The notes under the pieces: model-generated
Told to the model about the DNA's origin: nothing
The model's database searches: none
The model's input: the letters and a program-made list of their open reading frames with translations, nothing else
Part shown: piece by piece, positions 48,155 through 57,354 of the stretch
Layout: every line of letters begins with the position of its first letter
How positions within the stretch are numbered: the first letter of the stretch is position 1
Source: an uncultured Alphaproteobacteria bacterium
Lineage (GTDB): Bacteria; Pseudomonadota; Alphaproteobacteria; MPNO01; UBA2964
Assembly (NCBI GenBank): GCA_943787225.1
Contig: CALSLP010000001.1
Location: 434,001 to 498,000 of the forward strand
DNA: 64,000 nucleotides
Direction of reading: 5' to 3'
Position numbers and translations under genes: made by a program

Positions 48155-49075
48155 ATGCTCGGCATTAGTTGGCGCCGCGAACAGGGTCTCGCCGATCCGC
48201 TTCTTAAGCAAATACTCGAAGAGGCAGGGCTCGACAATGTTCCACAATGGAACAAGGAAGATGATGTCCGCACGGCCGCACATGACCTTTGGGTAGAACT
48301 CGCCAAGGATCGTGATGGCCCGATAAACCCGGATCAACAGACAATCGACGACCCCGCGACAACAACGCAGAAAATTATTGCCAAAGCCAAAGAGCTTGGT
48401 GCTGACCTGGTTGGTTGCGCTGAAATCCGTCCGATCATGGTTGATCTAGATTTCGATATGCCGCACAAAAACGTCATCGGCATTGTTGTGAAAGAGGACT
48501 ATGCCAACGTCCTGAAAGGGTCGCTGGCCATCGAGGCAGAAACATTCCGCGTCTATGTCGAGGTGGCTCGAATCGCCACTGAACTCGCCGCATATGTTCG
48601 CGAGATGGGCTATCCTGCCTGGGCGCATCACAATGGCATAACTCAAATTCAGGCGATCCCCACACTCTATCACTGCGGTGTCGGCGAACTCGGCCGCCAT
48701 GGCAGCCTGATCAACCCGGATTTTGCCGCCAACTTTCGCCCAAGCTTTGTTACAACGGATCTGCCGCTGGATTTCGATCAACCGCTGGAGTTCGGCGTTC
48801 AGGATTATTGTGAGAAATGTAATCTGTGCCGCAACAACTGCCCCGGTGATGCCATCGCCACTGACCATATTCTCACCGAAGGTATCAAGCGTTGGCGGAT
48901 CGATATGGAGAAGTGCTACCCGTTCTCACGCCTGCATGAAGCCTATTGCCATATATGCGTAGATGTCTGTCCTTACGTACACAAAGAAAATGGCGATGAC
49001 GAGAAACGCCAAATCTACAAAGCCTATATGAAACAGCGCAAAGAGGACGGCTATCGCTCGCCCAACCGGCTTTAG
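48155..49075 (+). CDS. Short reductive-dehalogenase-like 4Fe-4S protein
   Basis: About 306 residues from the ATG at 48155 (GGGGAA upstream). C-terminal ferredoxin-type clusters: CEKCNLCRNNCP and a second set CYPF...YCHICVDVCP. Before them GELGRHGSLINPDFAANFRPSFVTTDLPLDFDQPLEFGVQDYC is the conserved end of the corrinoid domain of RdhA proteins. There is no Tat signal peptide and the N-terminal part is short compared with about 450-500 residues in respiratory RdhA. A cytosolic catabolic dehalogenase or a QueG-like reductase is possible. Divergent from the Rieske gene. Confidence 0.8.
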   Translation: MLGISWRREQGLADPLLKQILEEAGLDNVPQWNKEDDVRTAAHDLWVELAKDRDGPINPDQQTIDDPATTTQKIIAKAKELGADLVGCAEIRPIMVDLDFDMPHKNVIGIVVKEDYANVLKGSLAIEAETFRVYVEVARIATELAAYVREMGYPAWAHHNGITQIQAIPTLYHCGVGELGRHGSLINPDFAANFRPSFVTTDLPLDFDQPLEFGVQDYCEKCNLCRNNCPGDAIATDHILTEGIKRWRIDMEKCYPFSRLHEAYCHICVDVCPYVHKENGDDEKRQIYKAYMKQRKEDGYRSPNRL

Positions 49076-50010
49076 CGTTCAACCAGATGCGGCACTGATT
49101 CCATCGGCTCTTCAAGGGGCCGGTGTGCTGGCTGCACAGGCTTATAGCTGCCCGGGTCTTCAGCGATAACGCGATTTTCAATACCGCGCCGCGCCATACT
49201 CATAAGGCCCTTGATGAGCCCATGACCGGTCACGGCAATACCGCTGGTAACTGTTTTACCGAAACGTCTGGTCGCAACATGCAACCCGACAAGACGATAT
49301 TTGCCGCGCCTTTTGATCATGATCGGGGAACCAGAATCACCCCGGGTGGCATCGCAATTGTGATGCATTAACGCATCGTCGCGATAGAACAAGGTAATCG
49401 AACAACCGGCATGTTGAGTCAGAAACTCGCTCTGATCGTAGCTGTAACCAGCCTGAATAAGACTCATACCTTTGCGCCGCGTTTTTTTCCAGAATGCCTG
49501 GGTGAAATCAGCCAGCGGAATCGGTTTGATTTTTGCATTGATCGGCTTGCGTAGTTTAAGAATTGCCCAATCACCGGTCTTCCGAAGGCCGCGCTTTTGC
49601 TGATCAACGATGCCGTTTGGCAGAAAGTAAGAGGCAATGGCGGCGCGTTCCTGATACTTGCCATCCCGATAGCCAGCGAGAAAGCTGATCTCGTAAACTG
49701 GCAGCCAACGCAAGGTTTTTTCCCGCCACAGACAATGAGCAGCCGTCGCCACCCGATCCGGCGCGATCAGCACCCCCGTACAATAGGAACCAGTGCTGGT
49801 ACTGATGCGGCCAATGGCATTCCACGGGGCAACGGCGCTATCGGCGACGACTCGATTATCGATACCTTTGATGCCCGAGGGGCTGGCACCGGGCTGGCGT
49901 GGCTCCGCAGCACCAGTGACGCTGATCTGCCCCACCCATAGAAGCGCCGCAAGTGCCGCAACCCTCGCCTCCTGTGCATCGATGACCCCCAGCCACACGA
50001 CAATTTTCAA
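49072..50010 (-). CDS. Trypsin-like serine protease (secreted)
   Basis: 312 residues with an N-terminal hydrophobic segment (ARVAALAALLWVGQISVTGAA) consistent with a signal peptide. Catalytic triad: His in ATAAHCLW, Asp in TGDWAILKL, Ser in ATRGDSGSPI. Chymotrypsin-fold (S1) protease, probably periplasmic or exported. It overlaps the Fe-S gene by 4 bases tail to tail. No partner or inhibitor is seen nearby. Confidence 0.9.
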   Translation of the reverse strand: MKIVVWLGVIDAQEARVAALAALLWVGQISVTGAAEPRQPGASPSGIKGIDNRVVADSAVAPWNAIGRISTSTGSYCTGVLIAPDRVATAAHCLWREKTLRWLPVYEISFLAGYRDGKYQERAAIASYFLPNGIVDQQKRGLRKTGDWAILKLRKPINAKIKPIPLADFTQAFWKKTRRKGMSLIQAGYSYDQSEFLTQHAGCSITLFYRDDALMHHNCDATRGDSGSPIMIKRRGKYRLVGLHVATRRFGKTVTSGIAVTGHGLIKGLMSMARRGIENRVIAEDPGSYKPVQPAHRPLEEPMESVPHLVER

Positions 50011-50102
50011 GAACTACCGTCCCCGTATGACAACGCCGAAATAGCCTGTCAAACAATGAAAATGTTAGATTCTCAATCTGTTGGAGGCTAACCACCGGCG
50101 GT

Positions 50103-50504
50103 TTAGACCGGCACTCGCCAGGAAGATGTCGCATGTTCGGCGCTCGTCACATCGACAACGACACCGTTCGGATCACGGTATTTGCGCTCGGATTCGGGCC
50201 CATTGCCAACATTCAGGATTTGACCGTGATAGGTCCCGCCCGCTTCCTCTACCTGGGCACTGGTCTCAGGGACATCGTCGACCAGGAAACCCATATGATG
50301 CAGGCCAATATAATCTGGACCCCGTTCATCCGGCGCATTGTCATTTGACCGCAAATGCAGGATTGCGAGTGATACAACGCCGTCTGATAGCATGATCGCT
50401 ACCTTGGATTGCCTGACCCGTTCCATTCCGAAGGCCTTTTCATAGAACTGTGCCGTGGTTTCAAGATCCTTCGCGCTGATGGCGATGTGACGCAACTTAG
50501 CCAT
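50103..50504 (-). CDS. VOC-superfamily (glyoxalase/dioxygenase fold) protein
   Basis: 133 residues, one VOC module: metal-ligand segment KLRHIAISAKDLETTAQFYEKAFG at the start, HHMGFLVDD in the middle (His) and RKYRDPNGVVVDV near the end (the usual acidic ligand is in the DPNG/VDV stretch). Glyoxalase I, fosfomycin resistance or extradiol dioxygenase-like functions are possible; lactoylglutathione lyase is the common annotation. Single gene. Confidence 0.85.
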   Translation of the reverse strand: MAKLRHIAISAKDLETTAQFYEKAFGMERVRQSKVAIMLSDGVVSLAILHLRSNDNAPDERGPDYIGLHHMGFLVDDVPETSAQVEEAGGTYHGQILNVGNGPESERKYRDPNGVVVDVTSAEHATSSWRVPV

Positions 50505-50697
50505 TTCAAACTCTCCTCATTTCTTTCGACGTTTTCTAGTATAGCCAGTTTGGCTTGACTGTGGCACCCGGCCCGAAGGCATCACAGAATCAATTGAGCG
50601 ACGTACTACCGGTGTCGGTCAGAAATTGGCTCGGGCGCGACACCTAAACATGCCATTGTGTCCGGTATATTTTACACTTTCGATAAAGAAAGCGACG

Positions 50698-52027
50698 ATG
50701 CCAGATACATCACAGAGAAACCCCAACGACCTGCAATCATATTGGATGCCGTTCACCGCGAACCGGCAATTCAAGGCAGCGCCTCGAATGTTCGTAAGCG
50801 CCAAAGGCATGTACTACACGACCGATGAAGGCCAGGAAGTGCTGGATGGCGTTTCCGGCATGTGGTGCGTCAATGCCGGTCATGGCCGGGAACCTATCAC
50901 TGAAGCCATCCGAGCCCAGGCTGGCCAGATGGATTATGCGACAGCTTTTCAGATGGGCCACCCTCTCGCCTTTGAGCTGGCGACCCGGCTCACCACTCTG
51001 CTACCCGGCGATCTTGATCATGTGTTCTTTGCCAATTCAGGATCAGAGGCGGTCGATACCGCCCTAAAGATCGCCCTTGCCTATCATCGCGCCCGCGGCG
51101 AAGGCACCCGCACCCGGTTCATCGGACGCGAACGGGGGTATCACGGTGTGGGATTTGGCGGCACTGCGGTCGGTGGCATCGTCAATAACCGCAAACAATT
51201 CGGCAATATGCTGGGCGGCGTCGATCATCTGCCCCATACACATAATCTCGAAAAGAACGCCTTCAGCCGCGGCCAACCCACCTGGGGCGCCGAGCTGGCA
51301 GACGACCTTGAAAAGCTCGTCGCGCTGCATGACGCCTCAACCATTGCCGCAGTCATCGTCGAACCGATGGCCGGCTCGACCGGCGTCCTTAGTCCCACCG
51401 GTTGGCTATCTCGACCGGCTGCGCGAGATCTGCACCCGGCACGGTATCCTGCTGATTTTCGATGAGGTGATTACCGGGTTTGGCCGTACCGGCGCCGCGT
51501 TTGCTGCGGAGCGGTTCGGCGTTCAGCCTGATTTGATGACCATGGCCAAAGGGCTGACCAACGGCGCCGTCCCAATGTCAGCCGTCGGCACCACCGGTAC
51601 AATCTACGACGCTCTCATGGAGGGCCCGCCCGGCATGATCGAGCTATTCCATGGCTACACCTATTCGGCCCACCCGCTCGCCTGTGCCGCAGCCTTGGCA
51701 ACGTTGGCGCTATATGAAAGCGAACAATTGTTTGATCGTTGCGCTGAACTCGCGCCCTATTGGGAGGACGCTGTTCATTCGCTCAAAGACTGCAAGAACG
51801 TTATTGATATTCGCAATATCGGCTTGGTTGCCGGTATCGAGCTCGCACCACGCGACGGCGCGCCAGCCGCGCGAGGCTATGATTGTTTTCTCCGCTGTTT
51901 TGAAGAGGGGCTGATGTTTCGGCAAACCGGCGACACAATTGCCCTGGCACCACCACTCATCATCGAAAAACCTGAGATTGATCGCATCATCGAAACCCTT
52001 AGAGCCGTTATCAACGGTCTCGACTGA
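50698..52027 (+). pseudogene. Class III aminotransferase (omega-amino acid:pyruvate type; single-base frameshift)
   Basis: About 442 residues after correction. The first frame has QSYWMPFTANRQFKAAPR, the glycine-rich FANSGSEAVDTALKIAL and RERGYHGVGFGG. An extra A at 51391 (CTTAGTCCC for CTTGTCCC) moves the rest to the next frame, where LIFDEVITGFGRTG and the PLP Lys of DLMTMAKGLTNGAVPM follow. It resembles beta-alanine/omega-amino acid-pyruvate aminotransferases. The neighbouring carbamoyl-amidohydrolase suggests a route for ureido acids, as in reductive pyrimidine or hydantoin breakdown. Confidence 0.85.
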
Positions 52028-52141
52028 TCTGTTAGTGGCAAACAGGCATTGATTGAGCCGGGGCTGCCGGTCGTGTAATGATTATTGTATATGTAAGGAA
52101 CCAAACACGCCGATCCGCAGGAAATTCGAAATCACTTCACG

Positions 52142-53410
52142 ATGACGGAACATTCACTTGGAGACATCGCGCGCCTGGCGGCAGCGCATATCGATGAAGA
52201 TCGCCTGTGGCGTCGCCATATGGAGATGTCCGAGTTCGGCGCAATCCCCAATAACGGCGTTAACCGGCAGGCCTTATCGCCGACCGATATCGCGGCCCGC
52301 GCTACCCTGATCGGCTGGGCCCGCGCGCGCAATTTCACGATCAGTCAGGACGAGATTGGCAATCTTTTTATTCGGCGTCGTGGAGATGGTTCCAACGCCG
52401 TGCCGATCATGACTGGCAGCCATATGGACAGCCAACCCTGCGGTGGGCGGTTCGATGGTATCTATGGGGTGCTCGCAGGGTTCGAAGTCCTGGAAGCATT
52501 GGAAGACGCCAATATAGAGACCATGCGACCCATCGATGTCGTAGCCTGGACCAATGAAGAAGGCAGCCGGTTTGATCCCGGCGGCATGGGCTCCATGGTG
52601 TTTACCGGCGTCGCCAAAGTCGATGATTTTGCCCATGTCCGGGACCCTGACGGCACATACTTTGCCCATGCGCTGGAGGAAACCTTACGGGCGACCTCAG
52701 TTGATAGCGAGCGTCCCACCAAGCATCCGGTCAAAGCCTATATGGAAGCCCACATTGAGCAGGGGCCGGTGCTGGAAGATAGTGGCAAAACCATCGGCGC
52801 TGTCACCGGCATTCAGGGGTCGCGAAGGTTCCAGATCAACATTACCGGTGAGTCGGCGCACGCAGGGACCGCACCGTTAAAATCGCGTCGCGATGCCCTG
52901 CAATCAGCGCTCCGCTGCCTGTCCGATCTCAACACGGTGATGGAAGATCCGGACGATATCCTGCGCTACACCGTCGGCAAACTTATCATCGCGCCGAATT
53001 CACCGAACGCTGTGGCGAGCCATGCTGAATTTTCAATCGATTTGCGACATCCCGATGAAGCCGTCCTTGAGCGGCTGAGCAAAGAAATTGGGGACGCCTG
53101 CACCAAGGCCGCGCCACCCTGTGATATCGAGGTCATGCAGACCTTCCGCAAAGCGCCCTCAAACTTCACACCGGAAATCGTCGATGCCGTAGAACACGCC
53201 GCACAAGCGCTCGGCTTTCCGGCAATCCAGCTTCCCTCTGGCGCGTTTCATGATGCCGGGATGATGGCTACTTTCTGTCCATCGGCGATGATCTTTGTAC
53301 CCTGCGCTGGAGGTATCAGCCATAATGAAGCGGAATACGCGACCGCTTCCGATTTGGCAGCAGGTGCTAAGGTACTTGCTGCCTGCCTCGTCGATCTGGC
53401 CGCTAAATAG
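52142..53410 (+). CDS. M20-family Zn-dependent amidohydrolase (allantoate/N-carbamoyl amino acid type)
   Basis: 422 residues. Dinuclear metal site of the M20 family: GSHMDSQPCGGRFDGIYGVLAG and WTNEEGSRFDPGGMGS; C-terminal HNEAEYAT contributes another ligand. The HyuC/AllC/beta-ureidopropionase subfamily cannot be resolved by eye. The AllFGHK-type operon downstream argues for a ureide (allantoate or ureidoglycolate) substrate; the aminotransferase upstream argues for N-carbamoyl-beta-alanine. Cytosolic enzyme. Confidence 0.87.
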   Translation: MTEHSLGDIARLAAAHIDEDRLWRRHMEMSEFGAIPNNGVNRQALSPTDIAARATLIGWARARNFTISQDEIGNLFIRRRGDGSNAVPIMTGSHMDSQPCGGRFDGIYGVLAGFEVLEALEDANIETMRPIDVVAWTNEEGSRFDPGGMGSMVFTGVAKVDDFAHVRDPDGTYFAHALEETLRATSVDSERPTKHPVKAYMEAHIEQGPVLEDSGKTIGAVTGIQGSRRFQINITGESAHAGTAPLKSRRDALQSALRCLSDLNTVMEDPDDILRYTVGKLIIAPNSPNAVASHAEFSIDLRHPDEAVLERLSKEIGDACTKAAPPCDIEVMQTFRKAPSNFTPEIVDAVEHAAQALGFPAIQLPSGAFHDAGMMATFCPSAMIFVPCAGGISHNEAEYATASDLAAGAKVLAACLVDLAAK

Positions 53411-53430
53411 ATAGGTAGGAGAAAACGGCA

Positions 53431-53613
53431 ATGGCAACTGACCAAGACAACCTGCCTTTTTTAGGGGGAAAATTATCCGTCATCAATGTCGGGTTGGACA
53501 AGTTTGCAACGGAGCTTGCCGATCATGATGTGCCGGTTGTTCATCTTGACTGGAAACCACCTGCCGGTGGCGATCCGGAACTTGCGGCCTTGCTCTCCAA
53601 AATGGGCACTTAA
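53431..53613 (+). CDS. Small conserved protein of the oxamate carbamoyltransferase operon
   Basis: 60 residues, preceded by AGGAGAA (53417-53423). The sequence VNVGLDKFATELADHDVPVVHLDWKPPAGGDPELAALL is a compact Rossmann-like or alpha/beta segment; from memory similar stretches occur as a tail of some FdrA proteins. Here it is a separate gene in front of the DUF1116 gene, with 19 bases between them. Probably a detached domain of the AllFGH complex. I am not certain of the family. Confidence 0.75.
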   Translation: MATDQDNLPFLGGKLSVINVGLDKFATELADHDVPVVHLDWKPPAGGDPELAALLSKMGT

Positions 53614-53632
53614 CCTCCAGGCGATGGACTAA

Positions 53633-54883
53633 ATGGACATAATAGAAAAAGCCAACGAAGAAGCGATCCGCCGCATGCTCGGCGCGGAGCCGGTCTTGAT
53701 CGAGGTCGTCCCAGCTGGTGACATCGTGCCGAACCTGCGGGACAAGATGATCCTTCACGCCGGTCCGCCAATTGCCTGGGACCGTATGTGCGGACCCATG
53801 CAAGGCGCGATTGCTGGCATCACCGTATTTGAAGGCTGGGCGAGTGATCTCGAACAGGCCGTCATCATGGCCGCGTCCGGCGACATCACCTTTGACGCCA
53901 ATCATCATCACGATGCCGTTGGCCCGATGACCGGCATGACAACAGTCAGCCAGCCAATGCTGGTGGTTGAAAATAAAACGACCGGGAATAAATCCTATTG
54001 CGCCATCAACGAAGGGCTCGGCAAAGTCATGCGGTTCGGCGGCAATGACGCCGAAGTGCTCAATCGTCTTTCCTGGATTCGCGACGTGCTCGGCCCGGCG
54101 ATGGGTAAAGCGCTACGGGATATGGGCGGTATTGAGCTCAAGCCGTTAATCGCGCGTGGCCTGTCCATGGGTGATGAAATGCATCAGCGCAATGTCGCGT
54201 GCTCCGGCCTGGTCCTGCGGGCCCTAGCCGCGGCGATGGCGAAAACCAGCGACGATGCCACTGCATTGTCAGAAGCGCTCGCCTTTATCAGTGCAAATGA
54301 TCAGTTCCATCTCAACATCGCCATGGCGATGGGCAAAGCGATCATGGACCCTGTTCGCAATATCGAGGGATCATCAATTGTCACGGCGATGTCCCGCAAC
54401 GGGACCGATTTCGGTATTCGGGTCAGCGGGACCGGTGATGAATGGTTCACCGCGCCGGTGGAAATGCCAGAGGGTCTCTATTTCGCCGGCTATACCGAAG
54501 CGGATGCCAACCCCGATATGGGTGACTCAACCATCGTCGAGACCATCGGCCTTGGTGGCTTTGCCATGGGCGCTGCCCCCGCTGTCGCCGGATTTGTCGG
54601 CGCAGGCGCTGCCTCGGAAGCCGCCAACTATACCCATCGCATGAGCGAAATCTGCGCCGCTGAAAACCCCGAATGGACGATCCCTTCGATGGACTATCTC
54701 GGTGTACCCACCGGTATCGACGTCCGCCTGGTTGTCGACTCCGGCATCGCCCCAACCATCAATACCGGCATCGCCCATCGCGAACCCGGTATTGGTCAGG
54801 TCGGTGCCGGTGTGGTTCGCGCGCCCATGGCCTGTTTTGAACAAGCCGTTCGGCGCCTTGCCGAAAAACTGGGGATTTCATGA
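53633..54883 (+). CDS. allG: DUF1116 protein, AllG-like subunit of oxamate carbamoyltransferase
   Basis: 416 residues of the DUF1116 (YlbE) family. Conserved parts: LHAGPPIAWDRMCGPMQGAI, DITFDANHHHDAVGPMTGMTT, CAINEGLGKVMRFGGND and GIAHREPGIGQVGAG. In E. coli the orthologue, with FdrA and DUF2877, forms the enzyme that converts oxalurate and phosphate to oxamate and carbamoyl phosphate in allantoin use. Its stop overlaps the start of the FdrA gene. Confidence 0.88.
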   Translation: MDIIEKANEEAIRRMLGAEPVLIEVVPAGDIVPNLRDKMILHAGPPIAWDRMCGPMQGAIAGITVFEGWASDLEQAVIMAASGDITFDANHHHDAVGPMTGMTTVSQPMLVVENKTTGNKSYCAINEGLGKVMRFGGNDAEVLNRLSWIRDVLGPAMGKALRDMGGIELKPLIARGLSMGDEMHQRNVACSGLVLRALAAAMAKTSDDATALSEALAFISANDQFHLNIAMAMGKAIMDPVRNIEGSSIVTAMSRNGTDFGIRVSGTGDEWFTAPVEMPEGLYFAGYTEADANPDMGDSTIVETIGLGGFAMGAAPAVAGFVGAGAASEAANYTHRMSEICAAENPEWTIPSMDYLGVPTGIDVRLVVDSGIAPTINTGIAHREPGIGQVGAGVVRAPMACFEQAVRRLAEKLGIS

Positions 54884-56373
54884 TGGAGCACACACTCAAC
54901 AAAGTTTTTCAGGGGTTCTACAAGGATTCGGTTGCGTTGATGCGCTTGTCGCGCGATCTCGCGGCGATGGATGGCGTGAACGAAGCCGCCCTGATGATGG
55001 GATCGCCCTCAAACAAACAGATTTTAAAAGATGCCGGATTGTTGGCAGATGACGGCGCTACGGCGGAAGGGGGCGATCTCATTCTTGCGGTTCGTGCCAA
55101 GGATTCCGATGCCGCCAAGAAGGCTGCCGAGGTCATTGAGACTCAAATCATGAGCCAGACGCGCGCTGCGACCGGTGACACTGTCTGGCAACCACAAACC
55201 ATCCGGGCCGCCGCCAAGGCCAACCCTGACGCCAATCTTGCGCTCATTTCAGTACCCGGTGAATTTGCGGCGGCGGAAGCCCGTAAAGCAATCAGCCGCG
55301 GCCTGAATGTCATGATGTTTAGCGACAACGTCTCCATCGAAGACGAAATCAGTCTTAAAGTTCAAGCCCGCGAACAAGGTGTCCTGATGATGGGACCAGA
55401 TTGCGGCACAGCCATTCTGGACGGCGTGCCGCTTGCCTTTGCAAACAAGGTTACCACCGGTGATATCGGTATCGTCGGGGCGTCAGGCACCGGGATACAA
55501 GAGGTCACCACGCTTATTTCCAATAACGGCGGTGGTATCTCACAGGCTATCGGCGTCGGCGGTAGAGATCTCAAGGACGAAATTGGCGGCATCTCGACAC
55601 TGATGGCGATTGACCGGCTTGATGCCGACCCAGCAACCAAACACATCGTCCTGATTTCAAAACCACCGGGTAAAAACGTCTTACCGAGGATCTTGGAGCG
55701 GGTCGGGCAAAGCGCCAAACCCTTCACCATCTGTTTTATTGGCGCCTCTGACCTTGAATTGCCAAGCAATGCCACTGCGGCGAGAACCCTAAAGGATGCT
55801 GCGCAGGCTGCCCTTGGCGGCGACGCCTTTGCGGAACCCGCAGTTTCGGGGGTGAGTGTGCCAAAAGGCCGTACCGGCATAAGGGGGCTGTATTCTGGTG
55901 GGACGCTGGCAGCGGAGACGCAGCTGATCCTGCTGGATGCCGGGCTGAAAGTGGCGTCAAACGCCGCTGTTCCGGGCGCTGGGTCCCTGTCAGATGCAGG
56001 TGATATGCATAAAATTATCGATCTTGGGGATGATGAATATACGCAAGGACGTCCTCATCCAATGATTGATCCTGAAATTCGTCGGGACCCATTGGCAGCA
56101 GCGTTGGCCGATAGCACTGTCGATGTCGTGCTGATCGATATCGTCATCGGCTACGGGGCGCATCCCGATCCAGCCGGTCAACTCGCCGAGATGTTAAGCA
56201 CCATGCAGAGGGCAGATAACCCCACGATCATCGCCTCGGTGACCGGCACAGAACAGGATCCTCAGATTCGCTCCAGCCAGATACAATCTCTGCAAGCAGC
56301 CGGCATTCTTGTCGCCGGTTCAAATGCCGATGCGGCCATGGCCGCCCTCAAACTTCTGGGGATCAACAGCTAA
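54880..56373 (+). CDS. allF: FdrA (AllF), succinyl-CoA synthetase-like subunit of oxamate carbamoyltransferase
   Basis: 497-residue protein with succinyl-CoA ligase alpha-like Rossmann parts (IGIVGASGTGIQEVTTLI, GIGGRDLKDE-type loop VGGRDLKDEIGG, MMGPDCGTAI) duplicated in tandem. The family lacks a clear ligase active site in many members and works here as the FdrA subunit next to DUF1116 and DUF2877. Start overlaps the AllG stop (ATGA). Subunit roles are inferred from E. coli. Confidence 0.9.
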   Translation: MMEHTLNKVFQGFYKDSVALMRLSRDLAAMDGVNEAALMMGSPSNKQILKDAGLLADDGATAEGGDLILAVRAKDSDAAKKAAEVIETQIMSQTRAATGDTVWQPQTIRAAAKANPDANLALISVPGEFAAAEARKAISRGLNVMMFSDNVSIEDEISLKVQAREQGVLMMGPDCGTAILDGVPLAFANKVTTGDIGIVGASGTGIQEVTTLISNNGGGISQAIGVGGRDLKDEIGGISTLMAIDRLDADPATKHIVLISKPPGKNVLPRILERVGQSAKPFTICFIGASDLELPSNATAARTLKDAAQAALGGDAFAEPAVSGVSVPKGRTGIRGLYSGGTLAAETQLILLDAGLKVASNAAVPGAGSLSDAGDMHKIIDLGDDEYTQGRPHPMIDPEIRRDPLAAALADSTVDVVLIDIVIGYGAHPDPAGQLAEMLSTMQRADNPTIIASVTGTEQDPQIRSSQIQSLQAAGILVAGSNADAAMAALKLLGINS

Positions 56374-56385
56374 GGGAGAGACGCG

Positions 56386-57354
56386 ATGCCAGACGGTAAG
56401 GCAATTCCCAACAAGCTCGTCATTGCGATCGGGGGCAATGCCACGCACCCCGAAGGCATCAAAGGGACATCTGAGGAACAGGAAGAAATTGCGGCCAAAA
56501 CGGCGCAAGCATTGCTGCCCCTCGCCCATAATGTAAAACAACTCATCATCACCCATGGCAACGGGCCGGTGGTTGGCAAGATTTTAATGCGGCAGGCCCT
56601 GACCAGAGACCGCATTACGCCAATGCCATTGGATATTTGCGTTGCCCATAGCCAGGGCGGCATTGCCTATTTGCTCATGCAGGCGATGGAAAATGCCCTG
56701 CGCGAAGATGATAATCCGAGGCATGTTGCCTGTCTTCTGACCCAGGTTGAAGTCGACAAAGACGACCCAGCCTTTGAAAACCCAACAAAACCCATAGGGC
56801 CATTCTTTAACGAAGAGGACGCCAAAGCCGTTCAGGAAGAACTCGGCTGGTTGATGGCGGAGGATTCAGGACGCGGGTGGCGGCATGTTGTCCCCTCCCC
56901 GATTCCGCAACATGTCTGTGATATATCACTGGTCGAAGTGCTCGCTCAGCGGGGAACGATCGTCATCGCGGGCGGTGGCGGTGGTATTCCGGTCATTCGC
57001 GGCGCCAAAGGCGTCCGCCACGGCGTTTCGGCGGTGGTCGACAAGGATCTCACCTCAGCCCTGATGGGAAATGTTCTGGGTATTGATACCTTTATGATCC
57101 TGACGGCGACACCGAAGGTCGCCATCAATTTTGGCAAGCCTGACCAACAATTCCTCGACCGGGTAACACTCTCGGAAATTAGAGCCCTTAACGCTGAAGG
57201 ACATTTTCCGCCCGGCAGCATGGGCCCCAAGATTGATGCCTCTATCCGGTTTCTCGAAGGTGGCGGACAACGCGTGATCATTGCCGACCTGGAGCAGGCG
57301 ATGGATGCGCTAAACGGCAAAACGGGGACCCATATCGTTCGAGACGATGGCTGA
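56386..57354 (+). CDS. allK: Carbamate kinase (AllK/YbcF-type)
   Basis: 322-residue amino acid kinase. Recognised by LVIAIGGNATHPEG at the N-terminus, HGNGPVVGKIL, and the C-terminal VIAGGGGGIPVIRG and DKDLTSALMG. It converts carbamoyl phosphate and ADP to ATP, CO2 and ammonia, so it recovers energy from the carbamoyl phosphate made by the AllFGH-type enzyme. GGGAGAG precedes the ATG. Last 8 bases overlap the next gene. Confidence 0.93.
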   Translation: MPDGKAIPNKLVIAIGGNATHPEGIKGTSEEQEEIAAKTAQALLPLAHNVKQLIITHGNGPVVGKILMRQALTRDRITPMPLDICVAHSQGGIAYLLMQAMENALREDDNPRHVACLLTQVEVDKDDPAFENPTKPIGPFFNEEDAKAVQEELGWLMAEDSGRGWRHVVPSPIPQHVCDISLVEVLAQRGTIVIAGGGGGIPVIRGAKGVRHGVSAVVDKDLTSALMGNVLGIDTFMILTATPKVAINFGKPDQQFLDRVTLSEIRALNAEGHFPPGSMGPKIDASIRFLEGGGQRVIIADLEQAMDALNGKTGTHIVRDDG

